Assembly (NCBI GenBank): GCA_041736675.1
Contig: JBGSTD010000013.1
Span: 1 to 64,000 of the forward strand
Direction of reading: 5' to 3'
From: Salaquimonas sp041736675
GTDB lineage: Bacteria > Pseudomonadota > Alphaproteobacteria > Rhizobiales > Rhizobiaceae
Length of the DNA stretch: 64,000 bases
In this document: piece after piece, positions 34,124 through 43,750 of the stretch
How positions within the stretch are numbered: the stretch's first letter is position 1
Layout: every line of letters starts with the position of its first letter
Notes under the pieces: model-generated
Databases searched by the model: none
What the model was told of the DNA's origin: nothing
Seen by the model: the letters and a program-made list of their open reading frames with translations, nothing else
Made by a program: the position numbers and the translations under genes

Positions 34124-34384
34124 ATGGATCAGGGCGTTGCTGAAAATCTGGATGAAATCATCCTTGAAGAGAAAAAGCTGGTGGCTCGCGAGCACTTTCT
34201 CGATGCCTGGGAAGCCGGACTGACAGATGGTATTGATGCGGATATCTTCGCACGCGAACTGATAAGTGGCGCGTTGCTGGAACTGACGCGGTTACAAGGT
34301 GCGTCAACGGCAAACCAATTGATCAGCGAAATCTCCGACAAGGAGCTCAATGGCGCATTTCTGCCGTTCAGGCCAATACATTAA
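34124..34384 (+). CDS. Small conserved-looking hypothetical protein
   Basis: An 86-residue acidic, mainly helical protein with no membrane segment or signal. AGGGAAA lies upstream of the ATG, and codon use matches the neighbours. I do not recognise a family. It lies between TIGR02301 and a secreted protein, all on the plus strand. Confidence 0.65.
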   Translation: MDQGVAENLDEIILEEKKLVAREHFLDAWEAGLTDGIDADIFARELISGALLELTRLQGASTANQLISEISDKELNGAFLPFRPIH

Positions 34385-34536
34385 TGGCAGCACACTTGCA
34401 CCAGTGTTCAAAAGTGTGAAAACTGCATTGTGTGAATTCAGCCCTATGTTGCCCATAATTGATTTTTGACTTTCAGTCGATTCAGCGTAGCATGGGATTG
34501 AGCAGGGAATAATGACCTGTACCCGATGGAATTCAG

Positions 34537-35331
34537 ATGCGCAGATTTTTTCTTGAAGCAATAGCCGTCAGCATGAGTTTTGCCTTGTTGGTTGCCCCAG
34601 GTTCTCCCAGTCAGGCACAAACGTCCGGCGGGAGCGTCATCACGGTCAGTGAACCTTCAAAGGACAACACGACGATTCCTGCCGAAACACCTTCCGGTGA
34701 ACAGGCCCCTGCCCCTGGAACTAGTCCTGAATCCAGCCCCGCCAATGATGCAAGTGACGGGCAGAGTGATCCGACAACAGTCGGACCGGATGGCGATACG
34801 AGTCCAGACGCAGAAAAGATACCCGGCGAAAAGGAACTTGATATCGCTGCTGAACCGGCTCAGGTGCCGGACATTATTACAGATTTGTCTACAATCCCGT
34901 TCCCAGTTCGCAAGATGCGTGAACTGATAATCGAGGCAGCAAAATCTGGCGACATTGAAAAACTACGCCCCTATATCGGATATGGTGACGATGTGACCAT
35001 GCTGTCTCTGGGCGGCTTTGATGAAGATCCGATAGATTTTCTCAAGTCCCTGTCGGGCGATCCGGAGGGCCATGAAATTCTTGCCATTCTGACGGAAATT
35101 CTTGAAGCGCCGGCTGTCAAAATCGAGGAGCGGACGGGCGAGGAAGTTTATGTCTGGCCGTACTATTATTCGTACCCATATGAAAAACTCACGCCGGAAC
35201 AACGAGTCCAACTCTTTCGCATCATCACCTATGGTGACTACGAGGAAATGGTCAATTTCGGCAATTACATCTTCTATCGTTTGGGAATAACCCCTGAAGG
35301 CAGATGGCGTTTTTTCGTCGCTGGCGATTAG
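34537..35331 (+). CDS. Secreted hypothetical protein with acidic linker
   Basis: 264 residues: a signal peptide (MRRFFLEAIAVSMSFALLVA, cleavage near SQAQ), a 90-residue Pro/Ser/Asp-rich disordered region, then a compact C-terminal domain (from about residue 125: FPVRKMRELIIEAAKSGDIEKLRP...) ending with the aromatic segment VWPYYYSYPYEKLTPEQ. A protein of this design upstream of ygfZ is familiar from Rhizobiales, but no function is known to me. Confidence 0.8.
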   Translation: MRRFFLEAIAVSMSFALLVAPGSPSQAQTSGGSVITVSEPSKDNTTIPAETPSGEQAPAPGTSPESSPANDASDGQSDPTTVGPDGDTSPDAEKIPGEKELDIAAEPAQVPDIITDLSTIPFPVRKMRELIIEAAKSGDIEKLRPYIGYGDDVTMLSLGGFDEDPIDFLKSLSGDPEGHEILAILTEILEAPAVKIEERTGEEVYVWPYYYSYPYEKLTPEQRVQLFRIITYGDYEEMVNFGNYIFYRLGITPEGRWRFFVAGD

Positions 35332-35368
35332 GATTTGCTTTTTGCGATTTCAAGCTTATTTCAGGGCC

Positions 35369-36238
35369 ATGGAATCAATCAATTTTACCGAACTGGACAA
35401 CAGGGCCCTCTTACGCATTAGTGGCGGGGATGCGACGACATTTCTGCAGGGGCTTGTAACATGCGACGTCGGGTCATTGAAAACCGGTGAAATCAATTTT
35501 GGTGCATTGCTGTCGCCTCAGGGTAAAATCCTGTTTGATTTTTTCATCATCGCAATGGCCGAAGGCTATATGGTCGACATTGACCGCTCAATGGCGACTG
35601 ATTTCACCAAACGCCTGATGTTTTACCGCCTGCGGGCAAATGTCGATATTCAGCCCATGGACCAGCGAACCAACGTGTTTGCTATTTGGGGGGACAATAT
35701 CAATGCTGAAAGGATCGTTGCGGACGGTATCTTCATGCCCGACCCGCGTTTGACAATGATGGGGATGCGCGGATATCTGCGGCGCGCGCCGGAGGGTTGC
35801 AACATTCGGCCAATTGACGACTGGAACCGGTTTCGCATCAGTCTCGGGATGCCGCAAGGCGGGCATGATTTTGCTTTCGGCAACGCATTTCCCCATGAGG
35901 CACTGATGGACCAGTTCAAGGGAGTTGATTTCAAAAAGGGCTGTTATGTTGGACAGGAAGTTGTTTCACGAATGCAACACCGCTCATCGGCGCGCAAGCG
36001 CCTGATACAGCTCTTGGCAACCTCCCCCCTTCCCGAAAAGAGCACCGAAATCCTGTGCGAAGGAAAGACCTGTGGTGAAATCACCAGCACGGCAGGCACG
36101 TTCGGCATGGGAATGGTCCGCATCGACAAACCCGTCGGAACAGGTCAGGATCGTATCGCCCTTGCCGCAACCACTCCGGTAACCTTGCATATCCCCGACT
36201 GGTGCAACTTTTCCTGGCAAGGCAGCATCGACGCTTAA
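35369..36238 (+). CDS. ygfZ: YgfZ/GcvT-like folate-binding protein
   Basis: Folate-dependent factor for assembly or repair of certain Fe-S enzymes. The 289-aa protein has a GcvT-like fold with the signature KGCYVGQEVVSRMQHR (about residue 190), whose Cys is the conserved functional residue. The start LLRISGGDATTFLQGLVTCDV is also typical. ATG 35369 has CAGGG just upstream; the frame is open from 35342. Confidence 0.93.
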   Translation: MESINFTELDNRALLRISGGDATTFLQGLVTCDVGSLKTGEINFGALLSPQGKILFDFFIIAMAEGYMVDIDRSMATDFTKRLMFYRLRANVDIQPMDQRTNVFAIWGDNINAERIVADGIFMPDPRLTMMGMRGYLRRAPEGCNIRPIDDWNRFRISLGMPQGGHDFAFGNAFPHEALMDQFKGVDFKKGCYVGQEVVSRMQHRSSARKRLIQLLATSPLPEKSTEILCEGKTCGEITSTAGTFGMGMVRIDKPVGTGQDRIALAATTPVTLHIPDWCNFSWQGSIDA

Positions 36239-36393
36239 GGCGGAAAGTTTCATTTTTTTACTCGACGAGCCTCATTCGCTCCAAGATTCCGATCCTGGAC
36301 CCTTGATCAAACGAGATACCGGGGCCATAGCTTGCACTGGTGGCAATCGGGCAAAATTACCTGAGCCGATGAACAATTGCAGGTACGTACCAA

Positions 36394-37023
36394 ATGGCTG
36401 TTAAATCTCCACAGGCAAGAGCCTGGCAAAGGATGCTTTCCGGCAGGCGTCTTGATCTGCTGGAGCCTTCACCGTTTGATGTCGAAATTGAAGACATTGC
36501 CCAGGGGCTTTCCCGCGTGGCGCGCTGGAACGGCCAGACCAGCGGCGAATATGCCTTTAGTGTGGCTCAGCATTCCTTGCTGGTACTCGACATATTTGCC
36601 CTTTTGGAACCGCAAAATTGCTCAGGCGACAAACTGGTTTGCCTTCTTCACGATGCTCCCGAATATGTTGTTGGCGACATGATATCGCCGTTCAAGGCGG
36701 TTGTGGGCGGTGACTACAAATCGGTTGAGAACAGGTTGCAGGAAGCCATACATCTTCGCTTTTCACTTCCGGTCAAAGTTCCGGTGAAACTAAAGACCTC
36801 GATCAAGAAGGCCGACATGATTGCTGCCTATTTCGAGGCGACAGAACTTGCAGGATTCAGCAAGGACGAAGCGATGAAATATTTCGGAAAGCCTGCTGAT
36901 ATTACGGCAGAAAAGCTGCCCCTCGCATCAATGTCCGCCAAGGATGCACAGAGTGTTTTCCTCGAACGGTTTCATGAATTGGAAAGGCAATTCCTGTCGG
37001 AAACCTCAAGAGGCAAACCCTGA
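36394..37023 (+). CDS. HD-domain phosphohydrolase (YfbR-like)
   Basis: A 209-residue HD hydrolase. The metal ligands are visible as VAQHSLLVL (His), CLLHDAPEYVVGD (the HD pair) and KKADMIAAYFEA (late Asp). Family members such as YfbR dephosphorylate deoxynucleoside monophosphates; I infer a nucleotide substrate only. Its stop TGA overlaps the ATG of nadQ by one base, which suggests a nucleotide- or NAD-linked operon. Confidence 0.88.
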   Translation: MAVKSPQARAWQRMLSGRRLDLLEPSPFDVEIEDIAQGLSRVARWNGQTSGEYAFSVAQHSLLVLDIFALLEPQNCSGDKLVCLLHDAPEYVVGDMISPFKAVVGGDYKSVENRLQEAIHLRFSLPVKVPVKLKTSIKKADMIAAYFEATELAGFSKDEAMKYFGKPADITAEKLPLASMSAKDAQSVFLERFHELERQFLSETSRGKP

Positions 37024-38009
37024 TGATTTCCAATGACAGCATTCAAATCGGTCTCAACGCGGCGATTCTTGCAATCGTCGACAATGCCCCGGCAATCCTG
37101 AGAATCCCCGGGCCTGCACCTGCCACACTTGATGCGCTTCCCTTTGGTCCGTTCAACCCTGCCCTGCACCGCACGATGGAACTGGGGCTGCGCCAATGGG
37201 TGGAAGAGCAGACAGCGCTGAAATTCGGCTATATCGAGCAATTGTACACATTTGGTGACAGAGGCAGGCAACGCCAGCAGGATGATCAGGGTCCGCATGT
37301 GGTTTCGGTTGGTTATCTGGCTCTGACAAAACTGAAAAAGGACCAGGATGCAAAGTTGTCGCTGTCCGGGGCATCATGGAAAAACTCGTATCTGTTTTTA
37401 CCTTGGGAAGACTGGCGCGAGGGACGTCCTGCGATCATTGATGACATCATCCTTCCGGCACTTCAGGATTGGGTAGCGATGAAAGGCAACACCTCTGTTT
37501 CGGCCGGGCTTTCCACTCTTGACCAGGCAAACCGCAACCGGGTTCGCATTGCCTTTGGTCTTGACGGTATCAACTGGGATGAGGAGCGGGTATTGGAGCG
37601 CTATGAGCTGCTTTATTCTGCGGGGCTCGTTGGAGAAGCGGTTGCTGACGGGCGGGTCGCCGCAACGAAGATTTCGCATGCCCTTGGCACACAGATGCTC
37701 AATGATCACCGCCGCATTCTTGCTACAGCGCTCGCCAGGCTGCGCTCCAAGCTGAAATACCGCCCGGTTATTTTCGAGATGATGCCGGACGAGTTTACGC
37801 TTCTGGCCTTGCAGCAAACAGTTGAAAGCATCATGGGGCGGACTGTTCACAAGCAGAATTTCCGCCGTCTGGTCGAGAGCAACATGCTTGTTGAAGCGAC
37901 GGGAAAAACCTCGCTTTCAACCGGCGGCAGACCTGCCGCACTATTCCGCTTCCGCCGTGAGGTAATGGCAGAACGCCCTGCACCAGGATTGCGGCTCGGG
38001 CGCGGCTAG
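37023..38009 (+). CDS. nadQ: NAD biosynthesis regulator NadQ (COG4111-like)
   Basis: A 328-residue protein combining a Nudix-like N-terminal domain without a functional Nudix box (residues 1 to about 200) and a C-terminal winged helix (about 235-315, with LNDHRRILATALARLRSKLKYRPVIFEMMPDEFTL). This layout is that of NadQ/NrtR-type regulators, which sense NAD-related metabolites and repress nad genes in alphaproteobacteria. nadC, nadB and nadA lie 2-5 kb downstream in the same window, with a palindrome upstream of nadA. The name comes from recalled family resemblance plus this context. Confidence 0.85.
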   Translation: MISNDSIQIGLNAAILAIVDNAPAILRIPGPAPATLDALPFGPFNPALHRTMELGLRQWVEEQTALKFGYIEQLYTFGDRGRQRQQDDQGPHVVSVGYLALTKLKKDQDAKLSLSGASWKNSYLFLPWEDWREGRPAIIDDIILPALQDWVAMKGNTSVSAGLSTLDQANRNRVRIAFGLDGINWDEERVLERYELLYSAGLVGEAVADGRVAATKISHALGTQMLNDHRRILATALARLRSKLKYRPVIFEMMPDEFTLLALQQTVESIMGRTVHKQNFRRLVESNMLVEATGKTSLSTGGRPAALFRFRREVMAERPAPGLRLGRG

Positions 38010-38019
38010 CCTGACAGTC

Positions 38020-39285
38020 CTATTTTTCGCGGGGCGACCAGTCTTCGGGCGGGTTGTTCTGCTTGTAGCGGCGCAATGCCAATCCGATTGAAACGCCAAC
38101 CCCGATTGCAACGGTAAGATCGACCAGCACAGTCAGCAACAACGTGACCAGCAGCAGCGCAATATCGGCCTTGGGCTCTTGCATATAGCTGCGCCATTTG
38201 TGCGGCTCACTCATGTTCCAGGCAACGAGCACCAACAAGGCGGCGAGAGCCGGCATGGCAAGGTAACCCGCAATTGGCGCTGCAAAAAACATGATGACAA
38301 GGATGGCAAGGGCATGCACAAGACCGGCGACAGGCGTTTTTCCCCCTGCCCTGATATTGGTTGCTGTGCGCGCAATCGCGCCGGTTGCAGGCATGCCGCC
38401 AAAAAAAGCCGACGCGACATTTGCAGCACCCTGAGCCAACAGCTCGGCATTCGGGCGATGACTATGGTCAGTCATTCGATCTGCAACCACTGCTGAGAGC
38501 AGACTTTCGATCCCAGCCAGAAATGCGATAACAAAAGCCGATGGTACCAACTCCACAAATCGGTCAAAAGTAAAATGGGGCATTGAGGGCGATGGCAGAT
38601 AGGCAGGCAATGCGCCGTAGCGCGAAGCGATGGTGTCAACAGGCATGCTGATTGCAATCGCTGCCAGCGAGCCGAGCGCAACAGCAATGATCAGTCGCGG
38701 TGATCTTGGCGCAAATTTTCCCAGCCCGACGATCAACGCGAAAGTAATCAATGCGATCAGGGTTGCAGCGCTATTGAAGCTGTCTCTGGCATGCCAAAGC
38801 GCTTCAATCTTTTCAATAAATTCAGCCGGAACCTTTTCCAATGAAAGGCCAAAAAAATCCTTCAACTGGCTTGCCGCAATGATGATGGCTATGCCGATTG
38901 TAAATCCGTTGATGACCGGCTCGGGCACATAGGCGATCAGCCTGCCCATTCGCAGCCACCCAGCCACCAGCAGGACAATACCTGCCATGAAGGTTGCCAT
39001 CACCAGCCCGTCATAACCGTGATCGGCAATCACGCCAAAAACGACGACGATGAACGCGCCGGTCGGTCCGCCAATCTGGAAATTGCTGCCGCCCAGCAGC
39101 GAAATGAAAAAGCCTGCAACGATTGCTGTAACAAGGCCTTGAGCGGGTTCAGCACCAGAAGCAATCGCAATGGCAATGCTCAGCGGCAAGGCCACCATGG
39201 CAACGGTAAGCCCGGCGATCATGTCTTTGGTAAACAGCGCCCATGAGTAGGATTTGAGAGTGGATAGAATCTGCGGTTGCCTCAT
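38020..39285 (-). CDS. SulP-family anion transporter lacking a STAS domain
   Basis: A 421-residue polytopic membrane protein. SulP features include DMIAGLTVAMVALPLSIAIAIASG, the GGSNFQIGGPTGAFIVVV motif and MTDHSHRPNAELLAQGAANV. SulP proteins usually carry a cytoplasmic STAS domain of about 100 residues after the membrane part; here the chain stops soon after the last helix (ALRRYKQNNPPEDWSPREK). The ion could be sulfate or bicarbonate. ATG 39285 is preferred over an in-frame TTG at 39291. Confidence 0.9.
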   Translation of the reverse strand: MRQPQILSTLKSYSWALFTKDMIAGLTVAMVALPLSIAIAIASGAEPAQGLVTAIVAGFFISLLGGSNFQIGGPTGAFIVVVFGVIADHGYDGLVMATFMAGIVLLVAGWLRMGRLIAYVPEPVINGFTIGIAIIIAASQLKDFFGLSLEKVPAEFIEKIEALWHARDSFNSAATLIALITFALIVGLGKFAPRSPRLIIAVALGSLAAIAISMPVDTIASRYGALPAYLPSPSMPHFTFDRFVELVPSAFVIAFLAGIESLLSAVVADRMTDHSHRPNAELLAQGAANVASAFFGGMPATGAIARTATNIRAGGKTPVAGLVHALAILVIMFFAAPIAGYLAMPALAALLVLVAWNMSEPHKWRSYMQEPKADIALLLVTLLLTVLVDLTVAIGVGVSIGLALRRYKQNNPPEDWSPREK

Positions 39286-39511
39286 GGGCAATTGCTAGCA
39301 TGGCAGATAACAATTCTCCATGGAGTGTTTTACGCCAGAATGGAATTGATCCCAGATATTTTGATAAAACCTTGTCGAGATTGGGATAATTTTGCCGCCG
39401 GAGCAGATTGCCTTCCGCCCGCTCTTCACAGGTGCTGGTGTAATGTTCGAACGATCATCAGACAATCAATTCGAGGCATGTTCCAGAATGCAAATAGCTA
39501 TCAGTGCACGT

Positions 39512-39898
39512 TTAAAAATTGAACATGAACCGAATGCTGACCTGCGTAAACACCAATGAGGCAATTGCAAGCGCCAGGCCAATCCAGATCGCGGCAGTGG
39601 CAAAGTAGCCATAGACCTCTTTCATGATCTGCCCAAAAGCCCGGATGGCATGGTCATTCTGGGGGCGGTACTTCTGGTCAAGCAACAGCCAGGTTTCCGT
39701 TTTGCTAGGCTCCCTCAAATGGGCAGTCTGGACAAACCACAAAAGCACAGTACTCAGGGTCACTGTCAAGACAGCCCCCGAACGGAAGAAAAGTACCAGG
39801 TCGAACATGAAGCCCAGCATCACCATTGATATTGCCAAATAGCTGAAAAAGACGGCCCTACCGACGCATACCATTGCCTGTTCGCGGACTTTTTCCAT
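39512..39898 (-). CDS. Conserved-looking small membrane protein
   Basis: 128 residues with three hydrophobic segments (about residues 15-35, 40-58 and 98-122) around a polar loop containing TETWLLLDQKYRPQNDHAIRAFG. I do not recognise the family. It is isolated between the SulP transporter and nadC on the same strand, 109 bp before nadC in the non-operon direction (downstream of nadC). Confidence 0.7.
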   Translation of the reverse strand: MEKVREQAMVCVGRAVFFSYLAISMVMLGFMFDLVLFFRSGAVLTVTLSTVLLWFVQTAHLREPSKTETWLLLDQKYRPQNDHAIRAFGQIMKEVYGYFATAAIWIGLALAIASLVFTQVSIRFMFNF

Positions 39899-40007
39899 GT
39901 GGCTTTTCCTTACCGAATATTCCTTATGACAATTTTCCTGTAACTTTCACGTTTCAGGATAAATCTGCCACAGGCCCGGCAAAGTGCAAATCACATTTTT
40001 GCAAGCA

Positions 40008-40901
40008 TTATGATATTTCGATATCCAGTCCCAGATCGAGCGTCGGGGCGGCCATGGTGATCTTGGAAGTCGAGATATAATCAACGCCGGTTTCGGCAAT
40101 CTCCTTGACCGTTGCAATGTTCACATTGCCGGAAGCCTCCAGCTTGATGCGGCCCTGATTGTGAACAGCATTCATCGCAACGGCGTCTGCCAGTTGAGCG
40201 GTTGTCATGTTGTCCAGGAGCACAACATCGGGCTCCGCCTTCAGCGCTTCGGCGAACTGTTTCAACGTATCAACTTCGACTTCGACCTTCATCAGATGCC
40301 CGGCATAGGCGCGCGCGCGCTTTATTGCGAGGGCAACCCCGCCTGAAACGGCAATGTGGTTGTCCTTGATCAGGATTGCATCATCTAGGCCAAAACGGTG
40401 ATTGGAACCGCCACCGCATTTTACCGCATATTTGTCAAAGGCGCGGTGACCGGGAACCGTCTTGCGGGTGCAGGTAATTTTGGCCTTGGTATGGGAAATC
40501 AGGTCCTGAAACTGAGCTGTATATGTCGCAATGCCGGACATGCGCATGAGGTAATTGAGTGCAACCCGTTCGCCCGCGAGGATGGCCCTTGCATTGCCCT
40601 CGATACGCGCAACAACCTGTTTGGCCTTGATCCGGTCACCATCCCTGGCAAGGGCAGTGAATTTCAACTTTGTATCCATGGCACGAAACGCAGCTTGGGC
40701 AAGATCAATACCCGACAATATGCCATTCTCGCGCGTTGCCATGACAGCTTTGGCGGTCGCATTTACCGGAATTGTTGCGTTGCTGGTGACATCGCCCGCA
40801 CGCCCCAAATCCTCCAGCAAAGCGGCACGCACCGCATCCTCAATCAGGATTGGTGAGAGATGGGCCGGAAGCGCCAGATCAGATTTTGCTTTTTTGACCA
40901 A
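40008..40901 (-). CDS. nadC: Nicotinate-nucleotide pyrophosphorylase (quinolinate phosphoribosyltransferase)
   Basis: Converts quinolinate and PRPP to nicotinate mononucleotide and CO2. Family motifs are EDLGRAGDVTS, LNYLMRMSGIATYT, TRKTVPGHRAFDKYAVKCGGG, NHRFGLDDAILIKDNH and EVEVDTL. TTG at 40901 is the likely start, since AGGAGG lies five bases before it and overlaps the nadB stop; TTG 40922 is also open. The product is then 297 aa. nadA, nadB and nadC form one minus-strand operon in pathway order. Confidence 0.96.
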   Translation of the reverse strand: MVKKAKSDLALPAHLSPILIEDAVRAALLEDLGRAGDVTSNATIPVNATAKAVMATRENGILSGIDLAQAAFRAMDTKLKFTALARDGDRIKAKQVVARIEGNARAILAGERVALNYLMRMSGIATYTAQFQDLISHTKAKITCTRKTVPGHRAFDKYAVKCGGGSNHRFGLDDAILIKDNHIAVSGGVALAIKRARAYAGHLMKVEVEVDTLKQFAEALKAEPDVVLLDNMTTAQLADAVAMNAVHNQGRIKLEASGNVNIATVKEIAETGVDYISTSKITMAAPTLDLGLDIEIS

Positions 40902-40911
40902 CCTGGCCTCC

Positions 40912-42534
40912 TCAGGATGCAACTGCAGATACCGGCGCTCGACCGGTTATTTCAGAGATCATTTTCTCTGCTTCAGCCAATTCGATGAAAGTTCGGTGCT
41001 TCCACTCGGGACGCTCGTTGGGATAATCGGTGCGGAAGTGCCCGCCCCGGCTTTCCTTGCGGTTGAACGCAGAAACAGCGATCATTTTCGCTGTTGCCAG
41101 GGTGTTGGCAAACCGGTTGGAACGGTTGTTACGCTCCAAATCATCAATTGCCTTGATCGCCTCGATCATACCGTCATTATCGCGAATTACGCCGACCCTT
41201 GCGCTCATTACTGAGCGCAATTTTTTCATTGCCGCATCGTCTACATCGGTCACTACATCATCATTGAGGCCGGATTTGTCTTTCCAGGCCGCGGTGCGCG
41301 AATCGGGCAACAGGCCGGAGATATTGTTGGCAATGCGCCCGGCGAATACGACAGCCTCAAGCAGCGAATTCGAGGCCAGCCGATTGGCGCCATGTGCACC
41401 GGTTGAAGTGACCTCACCGCAGGCCCAAAGTCCGTCAAGTGTTGAACGTCCGTCACTGTCTGTCAATATTCCACCCATGAAGTAATGAGCAGCCGGAATT
41501 ACCGGGATAAGGTCATTTGCCGGGTCAATTCCAGCGTCTATGCAATAGCCATAAACGGTCGGAAACTCGTCTTTGAAATGCTCGCCAACTGCTGTTCTGC
41601 AATCAAGAAACGCGCCGCGCCCGGCCATGACCTCGGCAAAAATTCCGCGAGCCACAATATCGCGCGGAGCCAGTTCGCCATTGGGATTGATCTTGAGCAT
41701 GAACCTTTCACCAGCCCTGTTGAGCAGCGTACAACCTTCGCCTCGCAATGCCTCGGTTGCTAGCGGCGCAGGGTCCTTGCCGACATCAATGGCGGTGGGA
41801 TGGAACTGCACGAATTCGGTATCCGCCAGCATCGCACCAGCGCGCGCTGCCATGCCGATACCACCGCCCCGAGCCTCGGTCGGATTGGTGGTTACTTCAT
41901 AGATATGGCCAATGCCGCCTGCGGCCATGACAACCGCGCGAGCGGGGAAAGCGATGCGCCTCGGTGATTTGCCTGCGTCAGGTCTTGCGATCAGCCCTGT
42001 GACAAACCGACCGGTGGTGGTGATTTCTTCGGCCACATAGCCTTCCATCAGGCGGATGCTCGGCGTGTTTTTGACTGCTGCAACCAATGCTTCCATGATT
42101 GCACGCCCTGCCATGTCGCCGCGCACACGAACAACGCGATTTTCCGAATGGGCTGCCTCGCGGGAGGTTTGCAACCGGCCTTCAAGATCGCGGTCAAAGG
42201 GTACACCGAATTCAAGCAGGTCATGAATGCGTCCGGCAGCCTCGGATGCCATCAGTCGGGCTATCTTTTCATCCACAATACCAGCGCCTGCCGCCAAAGT
42301 GTCGGCAACATGTTTTTCCACCGTATCACCGGGTGAAACGGCAGCGGCAATTCCCGCCTGCGCCCAGGCAGATGATGCGCCTTTTCCAATAGGTGCTGCA
42401 GCAACGATGGTTACAGGACGCGGTGCAAGCTTTAGCGCACAAAAAAGGCCGGCAAGGCCGCCACCGACGATGACAACATCATCAATACCGGATCGGGATT
42501 GCGGCGGGAAAAGTTCTGCTTGTCTATCTACCAT
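40912..42534 (-). CDS. nadB: L-aspartate oxidase
   Basis: FAD enzyme oxidising L-aspartate to iminoaspartate for quinolinate synthesis. The 540-aa protein starts with the FAD-binding fold (VVIVGGGLAGLFCAL), has the active-site and flavin segments FVQFHPTA and RDIVARGIF, and the family motif HGANRLASNSLLEAVVF. ATG 42534 lies just beyond the palindromic element at 42540-42621, which therefore forms its leader. Confidence 0.96.
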   Translation of the reverse strand: MVDRQAELFPPQSRSGIDDVVIVGGGLAGLFCALKLAPRPVTIVAAAPIGKGASSAWAQAGIAAAVSPGDTVEKHVADTLAAGAGIVDEKIARLMASEAAGRIHDLLEFGVPFDRDLEGRLQTSREAAHSENRVVRVRGDMAGRAIMEALVAAVKNTPSIRLMEGYVAEEITTTGRFVTGLIARPDAGKSPRRIAFPARAVVMAAGGIGHIYEVTTNPTEARGGGIGMAARAGAMLADTEFVQFHPTAIDVGKDPAPLATEALRGEGCTLLNRAGERFMLKINPNGELAPRDIVARGIFAEVMAGRGAFLDCRTAVGEHFKDEFPTVYGYCIDAGIDPANDLIPVIPAAHYFMGGILTDSDGRSTLDGLWACGEVTSTGAHGANRLASNSLLEAVVFAGRIANNISGLLPDSRTAAWKDKSGLNDDVVTDVDDAAMKKLRSVMSARVGVIRDNDGMIEAIKAIDDLERNNRSNRFANTLATAKMIAVSAFNRKESRGGHFRTDYPNERPEWKHRTFIELAEAEKMISEITGRAPVSAVAS

Positions 42535-42539
42535 TTGTC

Positions 42540-42621
42540 TAGTCATCCTCGGGCTTGTCCCGAGGACCCAGCCCATTCACATTTTCAAACCGGGTCCTCG
42601 GAACAAGCCCGAGGATGACTA
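42540..42621. repeat. 82-bp palindromic element between nadA and nadB
   Basis: TAGTCATCCTCGGGCTTGTC begins the left arm (42540-42569). The right arm (42592-42621) is its reverse complement with one mismatch in 30 bp, around a 22-bp centre. Repeats with the TCATCCTCGGGCTTG core are widespread in Rhizobiales genomes. It ends six bases before the nadB ATG and 15 bases after the nadA stop, so the nadA-nadB transcript must fold into this stem. Confidence 0.9.
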
Positions 42622-42636
42622 ATTTTTTTATCGCAC

Positions 42637-43725
42637 TCAATTCGGCTTCAGATTGACCATGCGCTCGACAGCGCGGCGGGCTTTTTTGGCCATGGCAGGA
42701 TCGACCAGAACTTCCTCTTTCATATAGACGAGACTTTCGAGGATCTTGGGCAGCGTGATACGTTTCATGTGCGGGCAAAGATTGCACGGCTTGATGAACT
42801 CAACGCCCTTTGCCTCTTTCTCGATATTGGAAGCCATGGAGCATTCGGTTACCAGCAGCACTTTTGCGCCGGGTTTGCGGGTCTTGGCGTATTCAATCAT
42901 GCCCGCGGTTGAGCCCGCATAGTCACAAACCGCGATCACCGATGGCGGGCATTCGGGATGGCCGATGATCTGGATGGAGGGGTCGGCCTTTTTATATGCC
43001 AGCAGCTCTTCGGCGGTGAACCTCTCATGCACTTCGCAATGGCCCGCCCAGGTGAGAATTTTTTTCTTGGTCTGCTTGGCAACGTTTTGTGCCAGATATT
43101 CGTCAGGGATCAAAAATACCGTGTCCGACTCAAAACTCTCGACCACGCGGACAGCGTTGGAAGACGTGCAGCAAATATCGCTTTCGGCTTTCACTTCAGC
43201 CGAGGTGTTGACATAGGTGACAATCGGGACCCCTGGATGGGCTTCACGCAGCAGGCGAATATCAGCGGCTGTGATCGACTCGGCAAGCGAGCACCCTGCC
43301 CGCATGTCCGGAATCAAAACGGTTTTGTCCGGATTGAGCAGTTTTGATGTTTCAGCCATGAAGTGAACGCCGCACTGGATGATCACGTCTTCTTTCACCA
43401 GCGTTGCCTCGCGTGCCAACTGCAGCGAGTCGCCGACAATATCAGCAACGCAGTGGTAAATTTCAGGTGTCTGGTAGTTATGGGCGAGAATGGCGGCGTT
43501 ACGCTTTTTCTTTAGTTTGTTGATCCAGTAGACATAGGGCGCATGGATCGGCCATTCGATTTCCGGAATGTGATGACGGACTTTTTCATAAAGCGGAGCG
43601 GTCGCCTTTGCGATAGCCGGCGTATAGGTCAAATCAGGCATTTCCAATACGCCGAAACGCTCGGCTGCCGACAATTGTTTGCTGCTGCCTTTTACCGGTT
43701 TCATGCTCTGGGCTGACAATGACAT
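42637..43725 (-). CDS. nadA: Quinolinate synthase A
   Basis: Fe-S enzyme condensing iminoaspartate with dihydroxyacetone phosphate to give quinolinate. The 362-aa protein shows LAHNYQTPEIYHCVADIVGDS, the cluster-binding cysteines in MRAGCSLAES, and the later ECSMASNI and PCNLCPHMK. ATG 43725 is preceded by GGAGGACGTC, an excellent ribosome binding site; the open frame extends to 43806. The upstream palindrome at 43751-43771 is a candidate NadQ operator. Confidence 0.96.
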   Translation of the reverse strand: MSLSAQSMKPVKGSSKQLSAAERFGVLEMPDLTYTPAIAKATAPLYEKVRHHIPEIEWPIHAPYVYWINKLKKKRNAAILAHNYQTPEIYHCVADIVGDSLQLAREATLVKEDVIIQCGVHFMAETSKLLNPDKTVLIPDMRAGCSLAESITAADIRLLREAHPGVPIVTYVNTSAEVKAESDICCTSSNAVRVVESFESDTVFLIPDEYLAQNVAKQTKKKILTWAGHCEVHERFTAEELLAYKKADPSIQIIGHPECPPSVIAVCDYAGSTAGMIEYAKTRKPGAKVLLVTECSMASNIEKEAKGVEFIKPCNLCPHMKRITLPKILESLVYMKEEVLVDPAMAKKARRAVERMVNLKPN

Positions 43726-43750
43726 GACGTCCTCCAATTCCGCCTCCAAC

